14,584 nt of DNA from NCBI GenBank assembly GCA_023429135.1, contig JAEYWD010000122.1, positions 1 through 14,584 on the forward strand, in the 5' to 3' direction. Positions 6,230 through 13,709 of the stretch are shown here, piece after piece; position 1 is the stretch's first letter; each line of letters opens with the position of its first letter. Origin of the DNA: Bacteroidota bacterium. Its GTDB lineage: Bacteria > Bacteroidota > Bacteroidia > Bacteroidales > JAAUTT01. The translations under genes were made by a program, and so were the position numbers. Under the pieces are notes generated by a model that was given only the letters and a program-made list of their open reading frames with translations, was not told the origin of the DNA and did not search any database.

Positions 6230-6838
6230 TTACAATTTATTACCTTTAAACAGAAACTCGCGAAAACTTTGAAATGCCCGCGCCCTGTGACTGATTTTAT
6301 TTTTTTCCGAAAGGGGCATTTCAGCAAATGTCTGACTAAAACCTTCGGGCATAAATACAGGATCGTAACCAAACCCTCCAACGCCACGCAGGTCAGTGAT
6401 TATAGAACCTTTCACTACACCTTCGAAGAGATATTCCTGGCCCTTATCGGTAATAAATGCAATTACTGTACGGAATTGCGCGTTATAGTTGTCTTTCCCT
6501 TTAAGTTCTGTAAGAAGTCTTTGAACATTCGCTGCCGACCTTTTCTGTTCGGTGCCAAAATCGGACAAAGAACCAGCATAACGGGCAGAATATACTCCCG
6601 GAGCACCATTCAGAGCCTTAACTTCTAATCCTGTGTCATCGGCAAAACAAGATTTATTAAAACGTTTGAAAATGAAACGGGCCTTTTCCAATGCGTTTCC
6701 TTCAAGTGTTTCCTGGTTTTCTGGAATATCTTCCTTAAAATCGAGATCCTTGAGACTGATGAGTTTAAAAGAATCGCCCAACAATGCCTGTATTTCCTGA
6801 AGCTTATGCGGATTCTGGGTAGCAAAAATAACATCCAT
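6230..6838 (-). CDS. rdgB: RdgB/HAM1 XTP/dITP pyrophosphatase
   Basis: A cytosolic house-cleaning enzyme that hydrolyses dITP, ITP and XTP to the monophosphate and pyrophosphate, keeping deaminated purines out of nucleic acids. Motifs in order: ATQNPHK (6-12, the usual SGNxxK site), TLEGNA (44-49), FADDTGLEV (65-73, with D68 the expected catalytic aspartate), PGVYSARYAG (80-89), GFGYDPVF (155-162) and SHRARA (183-188). The 202-residue length is normal. I place the start at the ATG 6836-6838; an in-frame TTG two codons upstream (6842-6844) adds only Met-Tyr and is less likely. No Shine-Dalgarno is present. It is followed by porZ after 34 bp and preceded by a hairpin that separates it from the stress-protein gene. 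Confidence 0.95.
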   Translation of the reverse strand: MDVIFATQNPHKLQEIQALLGDSFKLISLKDLDFKEDIPENQETLEGNALEKARFIFKRFNKSCFADDTGLEVKALNGAPGVYSARYAGSLSDFGTEQKRSAANVQRLLTELKGKDNYNAQFRTVIAFITDKGQEYLFEGVVKGSIITDLRGVGGFGYDPVFMPEGFSQTFAEMPLSEKNKISHRARAFQSFREFLFKGNKL

Positions 6839-6859
6839 ATACAACGTGTTTGAAAAAAC

Positions 6860-6898
6860 AAAAGAGGGTGTTTGTATTTAGGTCAAACATCCTCTTTT
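6860..6898 (-). terminator. Hairpin after the universal stress protein gene
   Basis: AAAAGAGGGTGTTTG (6860-6874) and CAAACATCCTCTTTT (6884-6898) form a 15-bp stem with a single G-T pair and a 9-nt loop. On the minus strand the stem is followed by TTTTGTTTTTTC, as expected for an intrinsic terminator of the stress-protein gene, whose stop is 24 bp upstream. A TAnnTTTG match directly upstream (6906-6899) raises the alternative that it lies in the rdgB leader. Confidence 0.75.
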
Positions 6899-6906
6899 CA
6901 AAAGTA
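6899..6906 (-). promoter_or_regulatory. Possible -7 element for rdgB-porZ
   Basis: On the minus strand TACTTTTG is a perfect match to TAnnTTTG. No TTTG lies at the expected distance upstream (the nearest TTG is only 10 nt away). If active, the transcript would start within or just before the 6860-6898 hairpin and lead into rdgB and porZ. Confidence 0.3.
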
Positions 6907-6921
6907 TAAATTTTTACAATA

Positions 6922-7755
6922 TCAGCCTCCGGAGGTGCTAAAGCTACCGCCAATTTTGGATGGACGAGGATTGACACACATCACAGGTATTTGTGCGGTG
7001 TTGGCAATTATTTCCTGTTCGGATGCTCCAACCATATAATCGGTAAAATTGATCGACTTTGTAGTAATGATCAGCATCAGATCGGCTCCGATATTTTGCG
7101 AAAACTCAATGGTTTCGACCGGGAAAGATTTCTTTCCTTCAGCAACTACAATTTCATACGAAACTCCTTTGGCAGTAAAAAACTTTTCGGTAAAGGCCAT
7201 ATTCTTATAGGTTTCCTTTACAAAACCTTTATCCTGGTAATTGGACCGGAAAATGAATATTTTCGAATTAAAAAGTTTGGCCACATAATAGGCCCAACCT
7301 ATCTTTTCCTTGTTTTCGCGCTTAAAATCAACCGGGAATACAATTTTCGTTATGGTATCAGCTTTGGGAGGTTCCTGAACAACAATAAAAGGGACCTTTG
7401 AAGTAACTATAACCTTGAGAGCCCAACTGCCTGTTAAATGCTGCAAACCTCTGATTCCGTGTGTTCCCATAAGAACAAGTTCGGTTGGAACCTCGGAGGC
7501 CAGTTCTCCAATAGTTGAAAAAATGCTCCCTTCTTTAATAATTGTTTCAGGTTTAACGCCATATTTTTTATGATAATCGTTAACCTGGGCATTCATTTTT
7601 TGTTGCGCTTCAGCACGATCCGACTCTTTCTTAATAATATGCACAAGCGTGACATTGGTTTTTAAAATGGCAGCAAACCTTTGCGCATGATCGGCTGCAT
7701 AGCCGGCTACGGTTGTAAAATCGGTTGCTACAAGGATGGTTTTCTTAGGATCCAT
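6922..7755 (-). CDS. Tandem universal stress protein (two Usp domains)
   Basis: A soluble cytosolic protein of 277 residues with two Usp folds. Domain 1 (about 5-127) begins KTILVATDFT and has the nucleotide-binding loop MGTHGIRG...TGS (96-110). It follows the G-x2-G-x(8-9)-G-S pattern, one residue shorter than in the archaeal MJ0577 protein, so ATP binding is plausible. Domain 2 (about 136-263) begins KIVFPVDF but lacks the glycine/serine loop (ITTKSINFTDYMVGASEQ instead), so it probably does not bind ATP that way. A short Gly/Ser tail ends the protein. Usp proteins accumulate under starvation or stress and often lack enzyme activity; some mycobacterial members bind cAMP, which matters because the divergent neighbour, 82 bp away, is a predicted adenylate cyclase. 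The ATG at 7753-7755 fits the fold boundary. The gene ends at a strong hairpin and so seems monocistronic. Confidence 0.9.
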   Translation of the reverse strand: MDPKKTILVATDFTTVAGYAADHAQRFAAILKTNVTLVHIIKKESDRAEAQQKMNAQVNDYHKKYGVKPETIIKEGSIFSTIGELASEVPTELVLMGTHGIRGLQHLTGSWALKVIVTSKVPFIVVQEPPKADTITKIVFPVDFKRENKEKIGWAYYVAKLFNSKIFIFRSNYQDKGFVKETYKNMAFTEKFFTAKGVSYEIVVAEGKKSFPVETIEFSQNIGADLMLIITTKSINFTDYMVGASEQEIIANTAQIPVMCVNPRPSKIGGSFSTSGG

Positions 7756-7798
7756 AAAAGTATTTCTTATGATGTTAAGGGTTTTGCAAGAAATATTA

Positions 7799-7806
7799 TA
7801 TCTTTG
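7799..7806 (+). promoter_or_regulatory. -7 element upstream of the sensor cyclase
   Basis: TATCTTTG matches TAnnTTTG exactly and would give a start near 7813 and a leader of about 25 nt before the ATG at 7838. The -33 region (GTTAAG near 7774-7779) is only a partial match. It lies in the 82-bp divergent spacer, so one regulator could affect both the cyclase and the stress-protein gene. Confidence 0.4.
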
Positions 7807-7837
7807 AATTGGGCGAAAACAGACTCATGAACATTGG

Positions 7838-10800
7838 ATGAACGAAATGAACTTTGCCTTAAAATTAAGGAAAATTTACCTAATTTCCATACTAACTGCT
7901 TTAACGGTATCATATTTAAATGCCCAACAATTTTCATTTGAAAAGGATCATCATATTTTTTCAATCATTCGTTATACGTTCCCTTCGCATTTAGGTATAG
8001 AAAAAACTTACTCAATTTCACAAAATAATTTAGGAATTATATTTTTCTCAACAAACAAGGGCATTATATCATTCGACGGACAGGATTGGGGTGTTGTAAA
8101 TTTCAATAAAAAATCACTTCTGGCTTTTAGTTCGGGGAAATTATTATTATTTACCAATGACTTCACTGGCGAAATTTATAAGAGCTCAACAGGATCCTAC
8201 TCTATTAATGAGATAAGTGTTTCCCCACCGGCAAAAAACTGGGCTCCCGACGAAGCAATTGCCTCAGGCGACACCGTAATATTAATCTCTAGCAGGCAGC
8301 TCTGGCTTTACCGGAATAATTCTTTTCAGCTTCTGGCTGATTCAACAGGAGAAGGATCGTACCTGCATTCTCAAAACGGAAAACTATTTTTACAAACACA
8401 CAATGGCTCTTTTCTTATTCAACAGGGAAAGCTAATCCTGAAATCAACAGGCGAACCAAATTTCAGGTTTTTCAATGGCAGTAATTTTGCACCAATACTA
8501 ACTGCCAAAAAAGAGTTGATAATGAGAAGCTCAAAGTTAGGTGTGGAGAACTTTATTCTCCCTCTAACCGATAACTTTATTACCGCAAATCCCGACAAAA
8601 ACAGCAACCTCTGGCTCCTTTCCACAAAAGCCCTTTATTGCATCAAATATGCCGAGTATTTCAGATCGCTGAAAAACATCCTACCCTTGGATGTCCCTTT
8701 AATTGGAGTTGCACGGGATAGTTCGGATCTTTACTTTGCTGTTAACAATGCCATTTATTCTTCTCAAAAAAAAATTATTGGTGAAAATCTTCCCTTTAAA
8801 AATATTTATTCTCTGGAAAATAAAATTCTGGTAGTAAAGCAAAATGGGATATTTATTTCTCAGAAAAATAAACTTCTACCTCTGGTTTCAAGAACAATTT
8901 CATACTCAACTCAGTACAGGAATAAAATTCTGTTCGTTTCCAGAGGATATCTTTATAGCCTCAGATTTAACGGGGAGGTTTCCGCGGTAAAAGAAATTTC
9001 CGACCTCAAAACTGATTCTGTAAAGAAAATTTCTTTCAGGAATAATCAGGATATGTTGATCCTTGATAAGAAGAACGACATTAAACATCTTAAATCGGAA
9101 ACAAAAGGATTTAAGCTCGAAACATTATATTCGGGCAAAAAAGACAATTCCCCCGATCTTAACAACATCTTCCAGATAGATGGTTCTGTTTATGTGAGTA
9201 ATCCATTCAACATCTATAAACTTGAAGGAAACGATCTTATAAACCAGGAAAAATCGAGACTTAACTTCCCCTCGCAAGGCCATTTTATTGAATATTTAGC
9301 CGAGGACACCACTGGCGGCATACTTTATTCCACAGGAAAACCAGGAGAGAATAAACATATTTATTATGGTAAAAACATCAATAATAAAACCATCAATTGG
9401 CTCGAAATTCCAATATGGGAGGCTGGATTAACAAATCCCGCAATTCTGACCTGCTCCGGACGCGAGGTTATATTCCGGGAGGCAAACAGACTGGTTCATC
9501 TGAACCTCGATAAATTCTTTAATCAGCAGGAAAATCTGGTTATAACAGCCCGGGAGGTCCTTGCCGACAATCAGGCAATTGCATTGCAAACACGGAAAAA
9601 GGGAAACGACTATATTTCCTATTTTGAGGCGCAATATCCGGTTAATATCATCTCTCTTAAATTTTACGCAAGCGATCTTACATATCCAAATCATATCCGG
9701 TATTCATATCTTTTAAAAGATGAAGATGCCACTTGGAGCGAATGGAGCCAGATACCCGAAAGGAATTTCGCAAACCTGCCCCCGGGCGATTACCAGTTAT
9801 TTGCGAAAGCTCAAACACTTAACGGAAGTCTTTCCGATACTTATGCAATACGTTTCATCATTCATCCTCCATTTTATCTGCAGTGGTATGCCTGGATATT
9901 TTACATATTTGTCTTTCTTGGAATAATAGGATTTATTGGTCTGCGCCGTAAAATGCAGTTCGAGAAAGAAAAAATAAAATTAGAGCGAATTATCCAGGAA
10001 CGCACCTCGGAATTGATGCGCGAAAAGGAAAAAACAGACGAACTCCTTGCCAACATGCTTCCCAAAGATACCGCCGACGAGCTTAAAAATACCGGCAAGG
10101 CAAGCTCCCATAAATTTGACATGGCAACAGTTTTATTTTCGGATATTCAGGGATTTACCAAAATCGCCGAGCAAATGAATCCCGAAAAGCTCATCGACGA
10201 ATTGGATAATTTCTTTTTCCAGTTCGACTCTGTTGTTGAGAAATACAACATAGAGAAAATCAAGACCATTGGCGATGCATATATGGCTGCGGGAGGTATC
10301 CCCTATAAAAACCGAACCAACCCGGTTGAAGTGGTTTTAGCTGCTCTGGAAATGCAGGAGTACATGAAGACTCTAAAGAAAAAGAATACCGATATCTGGG
10401 ATTTACGTATCGGGATTCACACCGGAGCGGTTATTGCAGGTGTGGTGGGACATAAACGCATATCGTACGACATTTGGGGTGATACTGTAAACACTGCAAG
10501 CCGTATGGAGAGTTCGGGTGAAGCCGGAAAGATCAATATCTCCGGCCAGACATACGAAATGGTGAAGGAGTTTTTTATCTGCGAATATCGCGGTAAAATG
10601 CCCGTTAAATACAAGGGCGATATTGATATGTACTTTGTAAAAGGTATACGTCCGGAACTTTCGGTTAATCTGCGCACCATACCGAACAAGAAATTTTTTG
10701 TACAACTGCAACTGTTAAGAATCCACGATCTGGAGGAATTTGTTTTCGACAAACTCGAGGCTGAACTTCCCGCTCAACTGGTATTTCATAATATAAAACA

Positions 10801-11299
10801 TACAAAAGACGTTTACACGCAGGTAGAGCTGCTTGGTCGGGCCGAAAATGTAACCCCCGAAGAAATGCTGTTTTTACGCACCGCCGCACTATTTCACGAT
10901 ACCGGTTTTATATGGGTTTACCATAACCACGAATCAAAAAGTATTGAGTTCTGCAGGGAAATTCTTCCAAAATTCAAATATTCCGAAGATCAGATAGAAA
11001 CAATCTGCGAGCTGATAGCCTGTACAAGACTCAATGCTCGACCGCAAAACAAACTTGAAAAGATACTTATAGACGCAAACACCGACTATTATGGCAGAAT
11101 TGATTATTTACCGATGCTTCTGAACCTAACCAGGGAACTGAAACTGAATTACAACCGAAGCGAAGATGAAATGATGCTGGAACAAATATCGCTCCTGGAA
11201 AAACACGAATATTACACCAACACCGCCCGAAAACTCTGCGAAATAGCCAAAGGAGAACAGCTTAAAAAAGTGAAAGAATATTTGACCGTAAAAAAGTAA
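7838..11299 (+). CDS. Propeller-Y_Y_Y sensor adenylate cyclase with C-terminal HD domain
   Basis: An inner-membrane signalling protein of 1153 residues. In order: signal peptide (1-29, ending LNAQ); a long periplasmic region with weak propeller-type repeats (about 40-560, for example NNLGIIFFSTNKGIISFDG); a Y_Y_Y domain (about 598-676, KFYASDLTYPNHIRYSYLLK, then PPGDYQLFAKA); one membrane helix (683-702); a charged coiled coil (703-745); a class III cyclase domain (about 757-940); and an HD domain (about 975-1140). The cyclase has metal aspartates D769 and D813, transition-state N885 and R889, and K809 plus D878, the pair that selects ATP over GTP; it should therefore make cAMP as a dimer. 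The HD domain has H988, H1020-D1021, H1031 and D1079/D1083 (LIDANTDYYG), an apparently complete metal site resembling predicted HD phosphohydrolases. Its substrate is unknown; cleaving cAMP or another nucleotide is speculation. The input half resembles hybrid two-component sensors, but kinase and DNA-binding domains are absent. ATG 7838 is used; Met4 is possible. Confidence 0.9.
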   Translation: MNEMNFALKLRKIYLISILTALTVSYLNAQQFSFEKDHHIFSIIRYTFPSHLGIEKTYSISQNNLGIIFFSTNKGIISFDGQDWGVVNFNKKSLLAFSSGKLLLFTNDFTGEIYKSSTGSYSINEISVSPPAKNWAPDEAIASGDTVILISSRQLWLYRNNSFQLLADSTGEGSYLHSQNGKLFLQTHNGSFLIQQGKLILKSTGEPNFRFFNGSNFAPILTAKKELIMRSSKLGVENFILPLTDNFITANPDKNSNLWLLSTKALYCIKYAEYFRSLKNILPLDVPLIGVARDSSDLYFAVNNAIYSSQKKIIGENLPFKNIYSLENKILVVKQNGIFISQKNKLLPLVSRTISYSTQYRNKILFVSRGYLYSLRFNGEVSAVKEISDLKTDSVKKISFRNNQDMLILDKKNDIKHLKSETKGFKLETLYSGKKDNSPDLNNIFQIDGSVYVSNPFNIYKLEGNDLINQEKSRLNFPSQGHFIEYLAEDTTGGILYSTGKPGENKHIYYGKNINNKTINWLEIPIWEAGLTNPAILTCSGREVIFREANRLVHLNLDKFFNQQENLVITAREVLADNQAIALQTRKKGNDYISYFEAQYPVNIISLKFYASDLTYPNHIRYSYLLKDEDATWSEWSQIPERNFANLPPGDYQLFAKAQTLNGSLSDTYAIRFIIHPPFYLQWYAWIFYIFVFLGIIGFIGLRRKMQFEKEKIKLERIIQERTSELMREKEKTDELLANMLPKDTADELKNTGKASSHKFDMATVLFSDIQGFTKIAEQMNPEKLIDELDNFFFQFDSVVEKYNIEKIKTIGDAYMAAGGIPYKNRTNPVEVVLAALEMQEYMKTLKKKNTDIWDLRIGIHTGAVIAGVVGHKRISYDIWGDTVNTASRMESSGEAGKINISGQTYEMVKEFFICEYRGKMPVKYKGDIDMYFVKGIRPELSVNLRTIPNKKFFVQLQLLRIHDLEEFVFDKLEAELPAQLVFHNIKHTKDVYTQVELLGRAENVTPEEMLFLRTAALFHDTGFIWVYHNHESKSIEFCREILPKFKYSEDQIETICELIACTRLNARPQNKLEKILIDANTDYYGRIDYLPMLLNLTRELKLNYNRSEDEMMLEQISLLEKHEYYTNTARKLCEIAKGEQLKKVKEYLTVKK

Positions 11300-11330
11300 A
11301 GCCCTCACCTGACAAAAGTTTGTGTTTAAT

Positions 11331-11349
11331 AAGATTAAAATCTTTTTTT
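11331..11349 (+). terminator. Weak terminator candidate after the sensor cyclase
   Basis: AAGATT (11331-11336) and AATCTT (11339-11344) form a short A+T-rich hairpin followed by five further T residues, 32 bp past the cyclase stop. The stem is weak, so partial read-through into ilvE is possible. Confidence 0.3.
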
Positions 11350-11400
11350 AAAGCGTTTATAATAATTAAATTTGCTGCATACTTATTAAAATATTGCATT

Positions 11401-12420
11401 ATGGTTAATATAGACTGGAAAAATCTGCCTTTCGGATATCTAAAAACAAACAGTAATATACGCTGTTACTGGCGAGACGGTAAATGGGGAGAACTTGAAG
11501 TTTCCGACTCTGAATATATTAACCTCCACATGGCCGCAACTTCCCTGCACTATGGTCAGGAAGCTTTTGAAGGCACCAAGGCTTTTCGTGGAAAAGACGG
11601 GAGAATACGCTTGTTCCGGGTTGAAGAAAATGCCAAACGTATGCAAAGCTCGGCCAATTACGTAAAAATGGCCGCTCCTCCAACTGAATTATTTGTTGAA
11701 GCAGTTAAGAAAGCTGTAAAACTCAATATAGAATTTGTTCCTCCCTACGAATCGGGAGCCTCGTTATACATCCGTCCATTGTTAATAGGATCGGGTCCCC
11801 AGGTAGGTGTAAAACCTGCAAACGAGTTTCTTTTCCTTGTTTTTGTAACTCCGGTAGGACCTTACTTCAAAGAAGGATTTAAGCCTGTGGACATTGTTAT
11901 AGAGCGCGATACCGACCGTGCAGCCCCTCAGGGAACCGGACATGTGAAAGTTGGCGGAAACTACGCTGCCAGCATGCCGGCACAGGACAAAGCGCATCAC
12001 GCAGGCTTTTCAACTGTATTGTACCTCGACTCGAAAGAAAAAAGATACATTGACGAATGCGGACCTGCCAATTTCTTTGCCATAAAAAATAATTCCTATA
12101 TTACTCCCGAATCTCATAGCATTCTGCCATCCATTACCAATATGAGTCTGATGACGCTGGCTGCTGATATGGGTATGAACGTGGAACGCCGCAGGGTGCC
12201 TATCGAAGAACTCGAAACCTTTGAGGAAGTTGGTGCATGCGGAACGGCTGCAGTAATCAGTCCTATCAATAAGATTGTCGACCTGGAACATAATAAAATT
12301 CACCAGTACTGCAAGGGTTGTGAACCTGGCCCTGTTTCTACAAAGCTATACAACATGCTGCGTGCAATTCAGTATGGCGACACTCCCGATAAGTTTAACT
12401 GGGTTACAGTTCTGGAGTAA
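11401..12420 (+). CDS. ilvE: Branched-chain amino-acid aminotransferase
   Basis: A cytosolic PLP enzyme (fold type IV, class IV) that interconverts leucine, isoleucine and valine with their 2-oxo acids using 2-oxoglutarate/glutamate. The catalytic lysine is K183 in GTGHVKVGGNYAAS, and the conserved glutamate segment is DECGPANFFAI (218-228). LHYGQEAFEGTKAFRG (49-64) and the GACGTAAVISPI loop near the C-terminus (278-289) are hallmarks of the longer, mammalian-like BCAT branch. At 339 residues it has normal length. I start at ATG 11401; the frame stays open to a TTG at 11320, but the extra 27 residues are hydrophobic, unlike the family, and come from intergenic sequence. No Shine-Dalgarno is visible. 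It stands alone, about 100 bp after the cyclase and 137 bp before ftsX. Confidence 0.94.
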   Translation: MVNIDWKNLPFGYLKTNSNIRCYWRDGKWGELEVSDSEYINLHMAATSLHYGQEAFEGTKAFRGKDGRIRLFRVEENAKRMQSSANYVKMAAPPTELFVEAVKKAVKLNIEFVPPYESGASLYIRPLLIGSGPQVGVKPANEFLFLVFVTPVGPYFKEGFKPVDIVIERDTDRAAPQGTGHVKVGGNYAASMPAQDKAHHAGFSTVLYLDSKEKRYIDECGPANFFAIKNNSYITPESHSILPSITNMSLMTLAADMGMNVERRRVPIEELETFEEVGACGTAAVISPINKIVDLEHNKIHQYCKGCEPGPVSTKLYNMLRAIQYGDTPDKFNWVTVLE

Positions 12421-12448
12421 ACAGCTACCTGACAAAAGCGGTTAGTAT

Positions 12449-12488
12449 ATCGTAAATAATTGAACTTTACGATTGATTTATCTTTTTT
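12449..12488 (+). terminator. Terminator candidate after ilvE
   Basis: ATCGTAAA (12449-12456) and TTTACGAT (12466-12473) form a perfect 8-bp stem with a 9-nt loop, followed by TGATTTATCTTTTTT. The T-run begins some 10 nt after the stem rather than directly, which weakens the call. Position between ilvE and a new promoter fits a transcript end. Confidence 0.45.
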
Positions 12489-12530
12489 GTGAAAGCGAAA
12501 ATTTATTTCGTTATTGAATGATTTATTTCA

Positions 12531-12539
12531 TACTTTTGC
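12531..12539 (+). promoter_or_regulatory. Promoter -7 element of the ftsX operon
   Basis: TACTTTTGC is an exact match to the extended Bacteroidota -7 consensus TAnnTTTGC. A TTG at 12514-12516 is a possible -33 element, but at 14 nt it is closer than usual. The start would lie near 12546, giving a leader of about a dozen nt before the GTG at 12558. Confidence 0.55.
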
Positions 12540-12557
12540 ACGAATATTCAAATTCCA

Positions 12558-13436
12558 GTGAAATCAGGCGAAAATAAAGTAATAAAGCGGCGTTTACGAA
12601 GTTCTTACATTACTTCTCTTATAAGTATTACTTTGGTATTATTTATGCTCGGCCTGGTTGGATTATTGGTGTTGAACGCCCGCCGGCTTTCAGTTTATGT
12701 GAAAGAGAACATCAACGTTTCCGTTTACCTGAAAGATCATATTAAGGAAGCTGAAATTTATCGTATCAGAAAAATAATAGATGCCGAGCCATTTACTAAA
12801 TCAACTTTTTATACAACCAAAGAACAAGCAGCAAAAAACTTCCAGGAAGAACTTGGCGAAGACTTTGTAAGTTTTTTGGGCATTAATCCGTTAATGGCCT
12901 CCATTGATGTTTATCTCAGAGCCGATTATGCAAATCCCGACAGCATCAGCAGTATAACAAAAAAAATTGCCGGCTATAATCAGGTAAGCGAAGTCGATTA
13001 TCAACCGTCGATGGTTCATCTGATTAACAAAAATATAAGCAAAATAAGCTTTTTTATTCTTGTTTTCTGCGGACTCTTTTTTGTTGTCGCTATTTCACTA
13101 ATAAATAATACGGTACGCTTATCCATTTATTCCCGACGGTTTCTTATTAATACAATGCAACTGGTGGGGGCAACCAATTCCTTTATCCGCAAGCCTTTTA
13201 TATACCGTAGCGTTCTACATGGTTTTTATGGTGCAATTTTTGCAAATGGCATGCTCCTGCTGTTTTTGTACTGGATAAACAATCAGTTGGAAGAAATAGC
13301 AAACATACTGGATTATAAGTTGATCATAATATTGTTTTTCATCATTTTCGCTATTGGAGTTTTAATAAATATTATATCAACATTTTTTTCGCTGAATAAA
13401 TTTTTGAAACTTCGCACCGACGAATTATATTATTAA
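12558..13436 (+). CDS. ftsX: Cell-division permease-like protein FtsX
   Basis: An inner-membrane protein of 292 residues that, with the ATPase FtsE, relays divisome state to periplasmic murein hydrolases. The topology is the FtsX one: a short basic cytosolic N-terminus (1-18), TM1 (about 19-40), a periplasmic domain (about 41-160, with INVSVYLKD and the FLGINPLMASIDVYL strand), then TM2 (163-183), TM3 (about 222-240) and TM4 (about 254-275). The FtsX-domain signature around VRLSIYSRRFLINTMQLVGA (186-205) is clear. The start is a GTG; the next Met is too far inside the protein. ftsE is not adjacent, as is common in this phylum. It is the first gene of a tight cluster: the DUF3098 gene starts 4 bp after its stop. 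Confidence 0.93.
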   Translation: MKSGENKVIKRRLRSSYITSLISITLVLFMLGLVGLLVLNARRLSVYVKENINVSVYLKDHIKEAEIYRIRKIIDAEPFTKSTFYTTKEQAAKNFQEELGEDFVSFLGINPLMASIDVYLRADYANPDSISSITKKIAGYNQVSEVDYQPSMVHLINKNISKISFFILVFCGLFFVVAISLINNTVRLSIYSRRFLINTMQLVGATNSFIRKPFIYRSVLHGFYGAIFANGMLLLFLYWINNQLEEIANILDYKLIIILFFIIFAIGVLINIISTFFSLNKFLKLRTDELYY

Positions 13437-13440
13437 AACT

Positions 13441-13695
13441 ATGCTTAAAAAAGACGACAAAAATTCTGCAGAATTTGCAATCGCGAAAGATAGCTACAAA
13501 TATCTGGCTATCGGATTTGGCATTATAGTACTTGGCTTTTTACTGATGATCGGAGGAAAATCAGAAGACCCAAACGTGTTCAATTACGAAATGTTTAATT
13601 TCCAAAGGATAACCCTCGCTCCCATTGTTGTAATGATTGGTTTCATTTTCGAGATTTGGGCAATTATGCGTAAGCCCAAGGAAACCCAAAACTAA
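13441..13695 (+). CDS. DUF3098 small membrane protein
   Basis: A protein of 84 residues with two predicted membrane helices (about 20-38, LAIGFGIIVLGFLLMIGG, and about 58-76, LAPIVVMIGFIFEIWAIM). Between them is the conserved SEDPNVFNYEMFNFQRI loop that defines the DUF3098 family of Bacteroidota. Its molecular role is not known to me. Its place between ftsX and uppP, 4 bp after the former and 14 bp before the latter, links it to envelope or division work by association only. The ATG is the only reasonable start. Confidence 0.88.
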   Translation: MLKKDDKNSAEFAIAKDSYKYLAIGFGIIVLGFLLMIGGKSEDPNVFNYEMFNFQRITLAPIVVMIGFIFEIWAIMRKPKETQN

Positions 13696-13698
13696 GCC

Positions 13699-13704
13699 GG
13701 AGGA
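13699..13704 (+). promoter_or_regulatory. Strong ribosome binding site of uppP
   Basis: GGAGGA lies 5 nt before the ATG at 13710. Such a good Shine-Dalgarno is rare in this window; the other genes start without one, in keeping with the weak use of Shine-Dalgarno pairing known in Bacteroidota. It fixes the uppP start and suggests efficient initiation. Confidence 0.6.
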
Positions 13705-13709
13705 AATAG

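Noticed and set aside
10403..10752. Two minus-strand open frames of about 100 codons opposite the cyclase domain
   Set aside because: Both lie within strongly conserved cyclase coding sequence and show no protein family features.
11320..11400. 27-codon N-terminal extension of ilvE from a TTG
   Set aside because: The added peptide is hydrophobic and unlike BCAT enzymes, and the DNA has intergenic character (weak hairpin, A+T-rich); the ATG at 11401 gives the family length.
559..13436. FtsX acting on the M23-LysM protein of this window as an EnvC-like partner
   Set aside because: EnvC-type partners of FtsX carry long coiled coils, which the M23-LysM protein lacks, and the genes are 11 kb apart on opposite strands.
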